A stretch of 64,000 bases of DNA from Citrus sinensis (lineage: Eukaryota > Streptophyta > Magnoliopsida > Sapindales > Rutaceae). Positions within the stretch are counted from its first letter, which is position 1; every line of letters starts with the position of its first letter. Below are positions 35,956-47,476 of the stretch, in pieces. The translations under genes and the position numbers were made by a program. The notes under the pieces are model-generated. The model was not told the origin of the DNA. It was given only the letters and a program-made list of their open reading frames with translations, and searched no databases. The stretch is from contig NC_068557.1 in NCBI RefSeq assembly GCF_022201045.2, positions 9,918,501 through 9,982,500 on the forward strand. Direction: 5' to 3'.

Positions 35956-37907
35956 ATGTCAAAAGGCAAAGAGAAAGTGATTGAGGTTGATGATGACGAG
36001 TTAGACTTCCTGCCTGGTCTACTCGCTGATCTCGCTTTTGACCTTAGGATCTCTTTAAAGCCGATAAGATCTAGCGTATGGACTAGTGCCAGGAGAATGT
36101 CTCATGAAGCAACCACCTCACCCAGCAATAGCGACAATGCGGGGTCTTCTGGTTCGGAGGATACTCTAAGTGAGCACTCGGGTGAAGATTCCGGTGAAGT
36201 ATCATCACCAGGAGTATCGCGACCATAAAAGAAAAGGAAACTGGGTGGTAGAGCTCTAGCAGAACATTATGCTATTGACCTCATGACCTGTATGACCACA
36301 GTAGAGGACCTCGTAGAACTTCGAATTGTTTACGACATCCCTGATGGTATACCCCTTAGAGTTTCATGGAAGAAAGACACTCCCAGTTGACCTCCCAAGG
36401 GTTAGTTACCCTGTTTCTGGAAAGCTTTAAATTTGGAATGAGGCTCCCCTTACAACCTTATTTCATACAAATGCTTGTTTAACTTTAATGGGTGGATGTT
36501 ACTTTATGGTCTGTTCGCTTTGTGGGACAAATGTGGTCATGGTGAGCCTACAGTTGATGAGGTCAAATACCTATATCAGTTAAAGAGCAGCCCCAAAGAC
36601 GTCGGCTGGTATTATTTCATTTCAAGTACCAAGACCAGGAAACCTATAACTGATCTTCCAACAGGTGGTGGTGGCAATTGGAAGAGAAAATTCTTTTTTG
36701 CTGGGGGTCCCTGGGGTCAAGTGGCACAGATTGATGGGGAGAACGTTCGCGTCCCCTCCCGTTTCATAGTTTCAGGTTGCCTGCTTGCTTTAGATGTCTT
36801 ATACCACTAGTTGTTCTGATGATTGAACCATTTCTAACACGGTCTTTGTTCAAGTTGCAGGTTCATGGGGCTTCCACTACAAGCTTAAGCCTGAAGTACT
36901 CAAGTGGGTCGAGACTATATTGGCCAACTCCTGCCCGTGTAGAGATCTATTGTCTCTTTGCAGCTTGATCGACGAATCTCACTTAGTCCCTGCAGCTCAC
37001 ATTATGGAGGACGCTGTGATTAGGGTTTTGAACGGGAAACATCCTCGGCCCACTACTACAAGGCAAGATCAAAGCAAAGATGCTCCCTCTGGAAAGCGAG
37101 TCGAGCAAGCCTCTCCTTTGAAGACTTTACCACCCCATCCTCCTAAGGTCGGAGAATCTAGTGGAACTACAAGTGGCACTGGTCTCGCTACCCCGTCTCT
37201 ACTAGCAGGACCAAAACATTGACTGCAGGAAGATAGACCAGAGTACTGTTGGCGAGCTGGTTGGGGCTATGCAATTCAGCGCTTTCCATCTGGGTTGTAT
37301 GGCTACCTAATATAAAGCAAATGTTGGCAGTTATGACCGCAAGATGAAAGAGGATATTCAATCAGCCAGAAGCAAAGTTGACGCTGAGGAGAAGAAAGTT
37401 GGATATCTCAACCTCGAGAATTTAAAGTTGATAGAGCAAGTGTCTCTCGTGCAGACAAACGCTATCACCCTTTAGAATGAGCTGAATAAGGTTAAGGAGG
37501 ACTTGCAAGCACGAAAGGCTATTTACGAAGCTAAGCTCGAATCCCTCAATGCTTCTCACCAGATTCAGGTCAAAAACTTAGAGAAGGAAGCTGACAACCA
37601 GTACGACCAGGGGCTTCGGCATTCTTATCGGTGCATCATGGCCGTCCTTGGGAAATAGCATCCTGATCTAAAGATGGATGAGATTGCTGCTAGTGTAGCT
37701 GAATACATGGACGAGGAAGCAGCCAAAGAAATTGGCGAAGGATTGGAGCCAATTGCAACCAATGAGGCAACCTCTCCTTCTTGAGGAGCCCCTATTGATG
37801 CTGCCGAGGCGAGTACCCCCCCGGGCGCAACTGGTGACACACCTCTTGCTCCCCAAGCTAACCAACCAGCAGAAACAACTCTACTTATTGACCATCCTTC
37901 CTCTTGA
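35956..37907 (+). pseudogene. Antisense accessory gene of the gypsy element
   Basis: A broken gene on the strand opposite to gag-pol, between the tandem repeat and the 3' LTR. It opens MSKGKEKVIEVDDDELDF and has an acidic Ser-rich part. A conserved domain follows at about 36390-36960 (LYGLFALWDKCGHGEPT, PTGGGGNWKRKFFFAGGPWG), which I recognise as the 'putative gypsy type transposon' domain. A spliceable 85-bp intron (36776-36860) joins RFIVSG to SWGFHYKLKPEV. The C-terminal part (37290-37640) is a Lys/Glu/Leu-rich coiled coil. Stops occur after VSRP, at about 36388 and in the coiled coil. AATAAA at 37978-37983 may end its transcript. A leader intron before the ATG is possible. Grande and Retand elements carry a comparable antisense gene with unknown function. 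Confidence 0.75.
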
Positions 37908-38039
37908 ATGTGTTATAGATTTCTTTTTGGAACGTTGTATGTCGAGATTATCAACTCTTTACTGTTGTTGTCAAATTAATAAAACTCCTTAGTTTGTTTG
38001 CTTTGCCTCTCGCTCTTTTTTTTTTTTTTTTTGCTTGCC

Positions 38040-38625
38040 TGCACTTGATTGAGCAGATGCTGACAAGCTTGGCTTCCAGTCTCGCCATCGAATAAGCTTT
38101 GAGACTTTGGAGCCTTTGCATGCTTTAGAAATTTTTTAGAACTTTTGGTGGTCATCTCGCCTTCGCTTGGTCAAGCAGATATTGGCATACTTGGCTTCCG
38201 GTTTCGCCATTGACCAGGCTTTGAGACTTTGGAGCCTTTGCATGCCTTAGAAACTTTTTGGAACTTTTGGTGGTCTGCTCGCCATTGCTTGGTCGAGATG
38301 ATCCTAACATGTTTGGCTTCCGCTCTCGCCATTGACCAGGCTTTGAGACTTTGGAGTCTTTGTATGCCTTAGAAACATTTTGGAACTTTTGGTGGTCTGC
38401 TCATCATCGCTTGGTCGAGCAGATCCTGGCATGCTTGGCTTTCGGTCTCGCCATTGACCAAACTTTGAGACTTTGGCGCCTGTGCATGCCTTAGAAACAT
38501 TTTAGAACTTTTGGTGGTCTGCTCGCCATCGCTTAGTCGAGTAGATCCTAGCATGCTTGGCTTTCGGTCTCGCTATTGACTAGACTTTGAGACTTTGGAA
38601 CCTTTGCATGCTTTAGAATTATTAT
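38040..38625. repeat. ~122-bp tandem repeat, about 5 copies
   Basis: Copies anchored on GGCTTCC/GGCTTTC at 38071, 38193, 38315, 38434 and 38559, so the period is 119-125 bp. Each holds TTTGAGACTTTGGAGCCTTTG and a GGAACTTTTGGTGGTCTGCTCG-like segment with few differences. It lies in the untranslated 3' part of the gypsy element, between the antisense gene and integrase, as in Retand elements. Confidence 0.9.
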
Positions 38626-38901
38626 TTTTTTACATCGATAATAATTGAATGAAATTCCTCCAGACTTCATTGATAAGAAAGCCGACTTACAGGAAATTGA
38701 CTGAATATATAAAACAAATAACAAGAGGAATGAATATAAATAACTCTTAACCATTATTGGGTCTTACTGGAAGTATTTCTTGAGATGCGCTGCATTCCAC
38801 GGTCATTTCACTTCGTGGCCATCAGAGCGAACGGGCTTATAGGCTCCGGGTCCAGCCACATGTTTGACTCTATATGGCCCCTCCCAGTTAGGACCGATTA
38901 C

Positions 38902-40030
38902 TTATTGTGTCGAGTCTTTTGTGTTCTGATTCACCCTCCTAAGTACCCAATCGCCGACCTTGAATTGTCGTACACGCACATTTTGGTTGTAATAACGTGC
39001 AACCCTTTGCTGGTAGGCGGCTGATCGGTTGGATACTTGCTCTCTCTTATCAGTCAGCAGATCTAGATTTAAGTATATCTGGTCGTTGTTTTCATGCTCA
39101 TCGAAGTGATAAGTTCTGTGTGTGGCTGCCCCTATCTCCACGGGCACAACGACTTCATGTTCGAAGGCCAAAGTGAACGGAGTTTCGCCGGTTGCTGTTT
39201 TATGGGTTGTCTTGTATGCCCATAACACCCCTGGTAGCTCATCAACCCATTCTCCCTTCTTTGCTTCTAGCCTGATCTTCAACAGCCTCTTGATAACCTT
39301 GTTGGCTGCTTCCACTTGTCCATTAGACTGAGGGTGAGCATGCGAGCATAACTTCAGCTCTATTCCGAGGTTCTGACAAAATTCTCTGAAGTTATGATTG
39401 TCGAACTGCCTGCCATTGTTTGCTATCAGGGCATAAGAGATCCCATATCGGCACACCAGGTTCCTCCATACAAAATCAATCCTCTTTCTTCTCTGTGATT
39501 CTGTTGAGGGCTTCTACCTCGACCCATTTTGTAAAATAGTCTATTGCTACTACTGCATGCGTAGCTGCCCCCCGTCCCTTTGGCAACGACCCAATAAGAT
39601 CGATTCCCCATTGAGCAAATGGCCATTGCGAGGCCATAGAAGTGAGCTTCTCTGGTGGCTGGGTGGAGAAATTGGCAAAACTCTAGCAACTCATGCAACT
39701 TCTAGTTTTCTACTGTGCGTCCTGGTGCATATTCGGCCAGAAATACCTTTACCTAAGAGCTTTGTTGGCAAGGGATTTTGCACCAGAATGGTTTCCACAA
39801 ACCCCTTCATGCACTTCCCTTAGTACGTAATCCGCATTGTCCACGTCCAAGCATAGAAGGAACGACAGAATGTACCTTCGCCGATATAGCACCCCATCAA
39901 TTATTGTGTACCTTGACGCTTGAGCTCTGATCTTCCGTGCTTGTAATTTATCTGCTGGTAACACCCCATCCCGGATGTATGAGATTATGGGGTTTATCCA
40001 CGAGCACTTCTGTTCTATCCCCATCACCTC
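38902..40030 (-). pseudogene. Gypsy integrase remnant
   Basis: Read on the minus strand: an HHCC-type zinc domain (CGNHSGAKSLANKALR, about 39750-39800), the catalytic core with an intact first Asp region (GIDLIGSLPKG), then HPQSNGQVEAANK and a C-terminal QFKVGDWVLRRV segment. Frames shift near 39700 and 39450. The segment containing the second catalytic Asp reads IANNGRQFDN, so that Asp is Asn. The enzyme cannot be active. Confidence 0.88.
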
Positions 40031-41960
40031 CGGATTTTACTCGATACTAGAGCAAGACTTCACCTTCAAAGGGATTGACTTGGACATTTTTGGGTCTGCT
40101 ACAGCTGCCATTTTGGCTAGGATGTCTGCTCGATAATTCTCCTCCCTTAGAATTTGCACTACGTCCACTGATTCAAACTTCTCAATCATTTGTGTGACTT
40201 TCTTTAAGTATTATTCCATCTTCCCATCTCTGGGCTGAAATCTTTTACTGACATAGTTGGCAACCAACTGGGAATCGGTTCAGATTTTTACCCTATCCAC
40301 TTTCACTGCCTTAGCCAATTCTAGCCCCGCTATTAAAGCTTCATATTCTGCCTGGTTGTTTGTGGCCGTAAACTCTAATCTAATAGCATAAGAGATCTCC
40401 TCCCCTTCTTGGCCTTCCAAAACAATCCCTACTCCGGCACCCTGCTACCCTGAAGATCCATCCACCGACACCCGCCAGACCTGATCCTCGTCGTTGATTG
40501 TAGCAGCACCCGGCTGGTCGAAACCTACTTCGGGCTCTTATGAATTCTGCCATGAAGTCTGCCATTGCCTGGACTTTTATTGCTGCTCGGGGTTTATAAC
40601 TTATATCGAACTCGCTTAGCTCTATAGCCCATTTCACTAGCCGACCAGAAGCATCCGGCTTGTGCAGCGTCTGCCGCAGCTGTTGGTTTGTTATTACCGA
40701 ACGAGGAATGGTTGAAAGTATGGTCTCAGCTTTCGAGCAGCTACTACAAGAGCAAGTGCCCATTTCTCCAACAGCGGGTACCTGGTCTCGGCATCGAGCA
40801 GGGCCTTGCTTGTGTAGTATATTGGATATTGAACCCCTTCATCTTCTCTTACTAGAACCAAGCTCGTAGCATGATCTGATACCGCTAAATATAGGAACAA
40901 CATGTCCCCCTCCTGCGGTGTGGACAACAAGGGTGTTTGCTGCAGATATTGTTTCAATTTCTGGAAAGGCTTCTTCGCATTTGAGGGTCCATTCTGTTTT
41001 CCTTCCTCTCCTTATCACTTGAAAAAAGGCTTGACACTTATCCGTCGCCTTGGATATGAACAGACTCAATACTGTCAATTTCCCCGTGAGGCTCTATATT
41101 TCATTCAGGTTGCGAGGGGATCTCATCTGCACGATTGCTTGGATCTTCTTAGGATTCGCCTCAATCCCTTTATGGCTCACCATGAATCCAAGGAATTTTC
41201 CTGATTCGATTCCAAAGGCACACTTCTTCGGGTTGAACTTTGTCTTATACTTCCTCAAAAGCCCAAATATCTCCTCGAGGTGCTTGACACGTTCACTCGG
41301 GATTTTTGATTAAGTTATCATGTCGTCCACTTATACCTCCATTGTTCTTCCAATCAACGACTTAAAGATTTTGTTCACTAACCTCTGGTATGTGGCACCC
41401 GCATTTTTAAGACCAAACGACATTACTCTGTAACGGAACAAATCCTAGTTAGTGATAAACACCGTGCTCTCCTCATCCTGCTCGAACATTGGGATTTGGT
41501 TGTATCCCGAGGATGCGTCCATAAAGCTAAGCAGACCATGCCCAATTGTCGAGTTAACCAGCTGGTCGATCTTTGGTAGGGGAAAGTTATCTTTCGGGCA
41601 CTCCTTGTTAAGGTAGTAAAATCAACACTCATCCTTCATTTGCCATTAACCTTCTTTATTAGAACAACATTCGATATTCATTTGGGCTAGTTGACTTCCT
41701 AAATGAACCATGCCTTCAAGAGTTTCTCTATCTCGCTATTTATCGCTTCGTACCTCTTCTAGTTGAAGCACATTCTCTTTGCCTTACCGGCTGAGTACCC
41801 TTCTTTATTGTCAACCTGTGGCAGACTACCTCAGGGTCGATTCCTGGCATGTCATCATCTGTCCAAGCGAACACATCTGCGTGAGCCCGCAGACAATGCA
41901 CCAGCTATTGCTTCAGCTCTTCTTTAAACCTCGACCTAATTCAGATTGTTTTTCCTGAGT
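40031..41960 (-). pseudogene. Gypsy reverse transcriptase and two RNase H domains, decayed
   Basis: Minus strand. RT contains VDD (41322-41330), but the preceding Tyr codon is TAA (41331-41333). The connection and Ty3 RNase H domain is at about 40694-40957 (YPIYYTSKALLDAETRYPLLEKWAL). A second RNase H, with an AEYEALIAGLELA segment and a TDSQLV segment, lies at about 40100-40400. This extra RNase H marks the Tat lineage. Several stops and frameshifts are present. Confidence 0.85.
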
Positions 41961-42096
41961 CACATTGTTCCAAGTTTACTGTTCTCGGCTTCTCAACTGG
42001 CTCTTGTCTGCCATCCTTGACTTCCCCTCGAATATCAAGCGATGTGATCTGCATTACCTCTCTTGCTGCTGTGGAGTAACAGCTTCAAAAAATTCT

Positions 42097-42522
42097 CTAG
42101 TCTCCTTGTACCACCCCCACTACTCCATTCACATGGTACTTGAGAGCTAAGTAGTGATTAAAGAGTACTGCCTTGCTCACCCTTAAAAAGGGGCTGCCTA
42201 GAATCATCTGGTAAGGGCTCTCCTCATCGACAATCATAAAATCCAAGATCATAGTCTTTTCTGACGGGGAGCTGCCTATCATGATGGGCAGCTCAATTAT
42301 GCCTAGTGGAACTAGTTTTTCTCCACCGAACCCCTTCAAGGAGGTATTGGTGTGCTCTAACTTCAGATTTGCTATTCCCATTTCCTCTAGAGTTGACTTG
42401 AACAAGACATCAACCGAGCTTCTTGTATCTACTAGGATCCGGTCAAACCTCTTACTGGCAATGGTGGCTTTAATGACTAATGCATCATCATATGGATATA
42501 GAACTCCCTCTTCATCCTTCAT
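42097..42522 (-). pseudogene. Gypsy aspartic protease region
   Basis: A 141-codon open segment with the retropepsin pattern: VDTRSSVDVLF (active-site loop), then IMIGSSPSEKTMILDFMIVDE and YQMILGSPFLR. The Gly of the Asp-Thr-Gly active-site triplet is Arg, so catalysis is unlikely. It continues the gag-pol frame from the Cys/His segment upstream. Confidence 0.85.
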
Positions 42523-42877
42523 CCGTCCACATGATCGGCACCTGCCTGATTCTTGCTCGTTTGGCTGCCGGGGTATTGAAGAACATTTCTTTGCTAGTCA
42601 TGACATACCTAGTATAGTTCTTCATCGATCTGTTAGAGTCTCCTGCCAACGTTGGGCCCTCAGCAATTACCCTTACTATCGGTTGCTCGTGGCCCATGTT
42701 TCTATTACTTTGCTCCTCTTCGCATGACGAACCCACCATCGGGATAGCTCCATCTACGAACTCGTCCAGGTAGCGATTCTTCACTAAATCTTCCACCTGA
42801 GTTTTGAGATCCCTGCATTTGGTCGTGGTATGACCATGGGTGCCATGGAACTTACAAAACCATCTCTTATCTCTCAT
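42512..42877 (-). pseudogene. Gag C-terminus with Cys/His segment
   Basis: Open on the minus strand for 121 codons. It contains FCKFHGTHGHTTTKCRDL, the Cys/His segment seen in gag of Tat-type elements just before protease. Its upstream end is cut by the nested solo LTR at 42884, which separates it from the rest of gag. Confidence 0.8.
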
Positions 42878-42883
42878 GCTGGG

Positions 42884-44251
42884 TGTTGAGTGTTAGAAAA
42901 TGTATATTTATAAAGGAGAAAATCGTCATTTTACACTACAAGTTTTACTAACACCTTTACTTTTATGAATTTAACCTTCTTTTGATTTAATTCCGTGTGT
43001 TTTATTTTAATTAAGTATTTTATGTATTTTAGGGGCATCATAGTCATTTCACAATAAACGAGAGATCAGATGGCAAAACGGACATCACTTTTGAACTCAG
43101 GACGGTCGAAAACCTTAGGAGGAGCATAAAAGGAAAAATGGCACTGTTCACATGTACGGTACTATTCACATGTACGGTACTGTTCACGACACTGTTCACA
43201 TAGATGGATGATGACGTGGCATTGACCGATCATGTGGCATTGACTGATGAGGTGTCACGATCCTGTTGGGCTAAAATTCTTATGTACTGTTGATGGTGAC
43301 GTGGCAGCATATCAGTGGACGAAAAATCTCGCGTACGGTACATGCATCACACAGGATTATTTTCAACCAAACCGCGTTACTGTTCATCCGGGTCAAACCG
43401 CGTTACTGTTCATCTGGGTCAAACCGTGTTACTGTTCATCCGCGTGGTCAAACCGCGTACTGTTGACTGATGACGTGGCGCAATCCTGAGCGTCCAAACT
43501 GTTTTTAATCCGATGGCCATGATTTACTCCATGTATCTATAAAAAGGGGGCCTCTCCCCCCTAATTTGATAGCTCTGAATTTATTTTTGGAATTCATTTT
43601 CTGTAATTCCTTCTCCATCTTGTATTTTCTTTGTATTTTAATAAATTTTCATTTTGCCCCTAGTTCAATTATGAGTGGCTAATTTTCTTTCAAGCTTGGG
43701 TTGAAGGTGAAGTCTCAACATGTGTCATGGGCTTAATTTGGTAAATTTATTTTCTCTTCCCCTCTAGTTTTTATGGATGTTTTGACTTCTCGTTGACAAA
43801 TAATAATACTCTTGTCTAGTACCGCCCTGGTTTCGCTAGCTCCCTAGTACAAGGTTATTATTATTTGGCACGATAAGCCCTTAGCACCATATTGATTAGA
43901 GTGTGGTTCATGAGGTGTGGATTCCCCCCTCATGATTTAATTGGCATTAATAATGAATATTTAGCCCATGATGCATGTTGATACGGATCCAGATACCTAA
44001 GTATGCCATTTCAATAGAATTCTTTTCAATTTATTCTCACCATTTCAATATCAATTTTAGAATTCATTCTCACCATTTGAATTTAAGTTTTAGCATATTC
44101 CAAATCATTTCCACCACAAATCCAATCACCCATTCACAAAATTAATTCTACACAATTAAAATCCACCTCCTCGTGGGATCGACACTCGTCACCATTGATC
44201 TATTCTACAATAGATTCGTGCGCTTGCGAGTACATTAAAATTTGTACAACA
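42884..44251 (+). mobile_element. Solo LTR, copy 2, inserted in gypsy gag
   Basis: A 1,368-bp sequence starting TGTTGAGTG and ending GTACAACA, flanked by CTGGG on both sides (42879-42883, 44252-44256). It is the same family as the copy at 33673 and close in sequence throughout. TATAAA lies at 43538-43543 in the same + orientation. It has one more copy of the ~26-bp GTTACTGTTCATC-containing unit than copy 1, and the G-box of copy 1 reads CCGCGTGG here. Confidence 0.93.
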
Positions 44252-44256
44252 CTGGG

Positions 44257-45610
44257 TAACTTTGCTATTGGGGTAGGGGGATACAACAATCCCCGGTCTT
44301 TTATGGCCTCATACACCTCGTTCAAGGGCACTTTCAAGGAAGTATACCGCTCATAACTTTGGCTCTGATTGATCATATGCATTGCCCTTTCCCCATTGGT
44401 GCTGTTCTGAGCTGGAAGGGGCACCGGTGCCTCTGGTCTGCTAGTTCTCACACCGTGTGGGTAGTGAGCCATCGTGGGGTGTTAATAAGGATGGTTGTAT
44501 GTCTGATCATGACTTCTCCAGGAACTCTAGCTGGTGAGCAAGGAGATTGCATCCTGCTACGTTAATATTGGGGTGGCCTCTGGTGAGGTTGGTAAGAGGT
44601 GACCCAGCCTCCTACACCGTCACCTGGGGCATAATGGTCCTTCCGCTTAATCGGCCCGTTTCCCGGTGGGGCTTTCTTTTCTTTTCTCCTCAACCCTTCT
44701 AGCTGATCTGTCTTGATCCTTACTGCCTTTTCTTCATCGATTTCTATGTCCTTCTTGGCCTGCTCATAGGCGGCGGAATATGACTAAATTGCTGGACTCC
44801 TCAAGTTGTACCACATGCGTCCTATCCTTACTCATTCTTTTAGTCCCCTCAATGCTTGGGGATGGTTGAAGGCTCCTAGATCGAGGACATCGCGATGGAA
44901 CCTTGTGATAAACTCTCGAAAAGTTTCATCCTCTCCATGCTTCATGCTCGTCAGCTCTGTCATGTCATCTTCAGGTGCCATTGCCACCCGAAACTGCTCT
45001 GTAAATTCTTGGCACATCTGCTCGAATGTCTTGATACTCCCCCGAGGAAGCTTCCGGTACCACTTACGTGCTTGTCCCTCTATAGACAGCGGGAACACCC
45101 TGCACTTTTGGACTTGAGATAATCCTTGCACCCTAGTTATGTTATTGAAACGCTCTATGTGCACCAATGGATCGGTTCGCCCTGAGTACTTGAGGTCGGG
45201 GAAACAAAAATCCCTTAGGATGACTGTACTCATGATTTCTGCCGAGATGGGGGATTCACAATCGAGCATTATCCTCCAACCAGGTGCTCTGCTCCGTCCC
45301 TGTATGTCATCTATAATCTACGCTAGTTTACGCACTTCTTTCTCCAGCTGCATGGCACGACTAGGGTCACGTGCCGCAACCTGATCTCGTTCTAGTTCCG
45401 ACATCTCATCGTGTTACCGTTGTTCCTTCTGTCAACGTGCCCTGATGTTATTTCGCCACTTCTCATCCATTCCTCTTGAATTCCCGTTTGCTCATTTCTC
45501 AACTCATGTAAGATGGTTGTCAGAGTCTTCATATGTTTTTTCATCAATTCCATCCGCTCATACATTGTTTTTTCTCGTGCTTCGTTAGCTATCTCTCTCA
45601 ATGTCAGACT
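44257..45610 (-). pseudogene. Gypsy gag, N-terminal and central part
   Basis: Minus strand. An N-terminal coiled-coil piece lies at 45392-45601 (REIANEAREKTMYERMELM). The capsid-type retrotransposon gag domain is at 44832-45269 (FPDLKYSGRTDPLVHIERF, ARKWYRKLPRGSIKTFEQM, DETFREFITRF). Another open piece at 44257-44472 (GERAMHMINQSQSYERYTSLK) continues toward the Cys/His segment beyond the solo LTR. Stops separate the pieces. Confidence 0.85.
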
Positions 45611-45716
45611 CGTTAAGCCTCAAATCATCCCCTTAGGCACTACCCCCACCTATGTCCATTGTCTCCCCACTCTTTTTCTCTTTCTTCTCTCTATTGATGG
45701 AAGCTTTTTGTTCAGC

Positions 45717-45737
45717 TCCCCACAGACGGCGCCAAAA
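45717..45737 (-). other. Primer binding site of the gypsy element
   Basis: On the minus strand, directly after the 5' LTR, TTTTGGCGCCGTCTGTGGGGA. The first part (TGGCGCCGT) matches the complement of plant tRNA-Asp 3' ends, the primer of many plant gypsy elements; the match fades after nine bases. Confidence 0.7.
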
Positions 45738-46491
45738 TATTGATGCGAGATTCTGGTGTCTACTCGTCTGCGATCAGGATCTCTCCTCAACTTCTGAACT
45801 CACGACCAACTGAGGGTACTTCACGTAACTCTTCTAACTGAGCAGAGCTATGCCTCTTATGACTTTTACTTAGTAGACTCCTGCGCACACAAAAACTGGT
45901 CAAAGCATGTCGAGAGTTTTCCCGGCGTAAACCCTCCGACGCTCAAGTCAGAAATTTAGGTTTACTTTTTGGGAAACTCGGCCATTGATCTCGTGGCTCT
46001 CTAATGATCTCTTAGGCAGTGGAATACCTATGAGTTTTTCTCTCGTTTCCCCCTAAATGCTCTCTTTTCTTAGGTTCTAATGTAAAAGTGTCTAACCCCT
46101 TTACCTTTGTTGATTACCTCTTTTATAGCCTTCCTACGAATCCGAATCACCACGATCCACGTCCATCACCTCCCCCAGCTCCCGGAAGTGGATGCTTGAA
46201 TATCGTAGTTGCGGGTGAGTGGGTTTCGTACCTGGATTTTCGGATAGAAGTGCACATCTCGTTAAGCGTTATGGACTGGGTCTGCCGACCCTGATCTCTA
46301 GCAGGAAAGGCTCTCGGCTCCTAGCAGGAGGCCTGCTCGTGCTATGGTCCAGAAGAGGGCGTCCTCGTGATTGAGCAGAAAATTCCTGCTCTTGGATACC
46401 TGTTACCAGACTTCTCTTGTCTGCTCGCTTATAAGGAGGCTGACTCCTCGTCCAGGGTATGGCTGGTCATTTCATAGTGCACCCTCAAACA
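45738..46491 (-). repeat. 5' LTR of the gypsy element
   Basis: A 754-bp, uninterrupted copy of the LTR at 33316-35428. It starts TATTGATGCGAG on the + strand (one G-to-A change from the 3' copy) and ends CAAACA. It gives the empty-site sequence for the nested solo LTR. Confidence 0.92.
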
Positions 46492-46496
46492 ATATC

Positions 46497-47476
46497 AACA
46501 ATAAATCACCAATGTAAACAATCTTAATTATCCAAAATATATTCAAAATAACCAGAAAACCAGTTATCAAAAACTTTGAATATTAAATTTGTTTCTATCA
46601 ATAAAAAATAACGACATAAAACTAATTATGGAGAAATTAGAATTTACAGTTTGTTTCCATAAATCTAGAATAACAATTCATTCCAAAAGCACCTAAAATA
46701 ACAACTAATTAATAGTCCTTTTATATTCAGGGACAAAATAGTTATTTTATCAATATTATGTTAAATCATCTTATCTTGTTGAAAAAAAAGTGGAAATAGT
46801 GATACATTTTGTAAACTTCAGGTGGACAGCTACCAAAAAAAGAAAAAAAATTGGTGAATTTTTTTCAAAGTGTAAAATATTAGGTGGTCCGTGGATATTT
46901 GCTTAAAAAACCACCTACAATCTTAAAATTTATTCAAATATACACATAAATTCTCTAGAATCTATGTTTTAGAATTAGTCACACTTAACTGTTTTTTAAC
47001 AACTACGTACAGATAGAATTATAGTTTGACCACTATAGTTAAAAGGCAAAATTGAACTAAATAGGATATGTGTTATCATTTCTGAATTAAAGACTATCTA
47101 AGTATATATTTTATACTTTTTTTTTTCCAAACTTTAATTTACTAAAACAACACCATTAATAGAGATATGGATTTATTAGACGTCATCCGGTGCTCAATGT
47201 TAGATGGAATATTTCAGTTTAATTAATTTACAGCTTCAATATCATTCACAAATGTGCAGTTACTCACCATACGATGAAATAAATCCCCATTTGTTGTGTT
47301 GTTATTAGCTCCAAGCCCAAATCTTCACTTTGCATGAAACAAAAGGCCCAACAAACAACCGGGTCAACCCATTAACCCAAGCACAAACAAAAGGATAGGA
47401 CCAAAACGAATAAAAACGCCGAACAAAATCCACAAATCCACAAGCAGAGCATCACCAGTAGCAGTAATCATCATCA
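46497..47476. other. Intergenic; promoter side of RPS21
   Basis: AT-rich with no gene recognised. The last 200 bases are the likely promoter and leader of the plastid S21 gene. Confidence 0.5.

Larger units (their letters stand above)
33316..46491 (-). mobile_element. Tat/Retand-type Ty3/gypsy retrotransposon, full length, inactive
   Basis: A 13.2-kb element on the minus strand. The 5' LTR is at the right (45738-46491) and the 3' LTR at the left (33316-35428). Flanks ATATT (33311-33315) and ATATC (46492-46496) match at four of five bases, an aged target duplication. Order along the minus strand: PBS, gag, protease, RT, RNase H, a second plant-type RNase H, integrase, a tandem repeat, an antisense gene, 3' LTR. 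The second RNase H and the antisense gene near the 3' LTR are hallmarks of the Tat lineage (Retand, Grande and Ogre relatives). Two solo LTRs of another family are nested in it. The coding region has many stops and frameshifts. LTR copies compared over the first ~360 bases differ at roughly twenty positions, mostly transitions, so the insertion is old. Confidence 0.92.

Noticed and set aside
38040..38625. CRISPR-like array
   Set aside because: The units are directly adjacent and ~122 bp without unique spacers, in a plant retrotransposon.
38369..38754. Minus-strand frames with repeated ...AKVPKSQSLVNSETESQAC
   Set aside because: The 122-bp tandem repeat read in one frame; not a protein with repeats.
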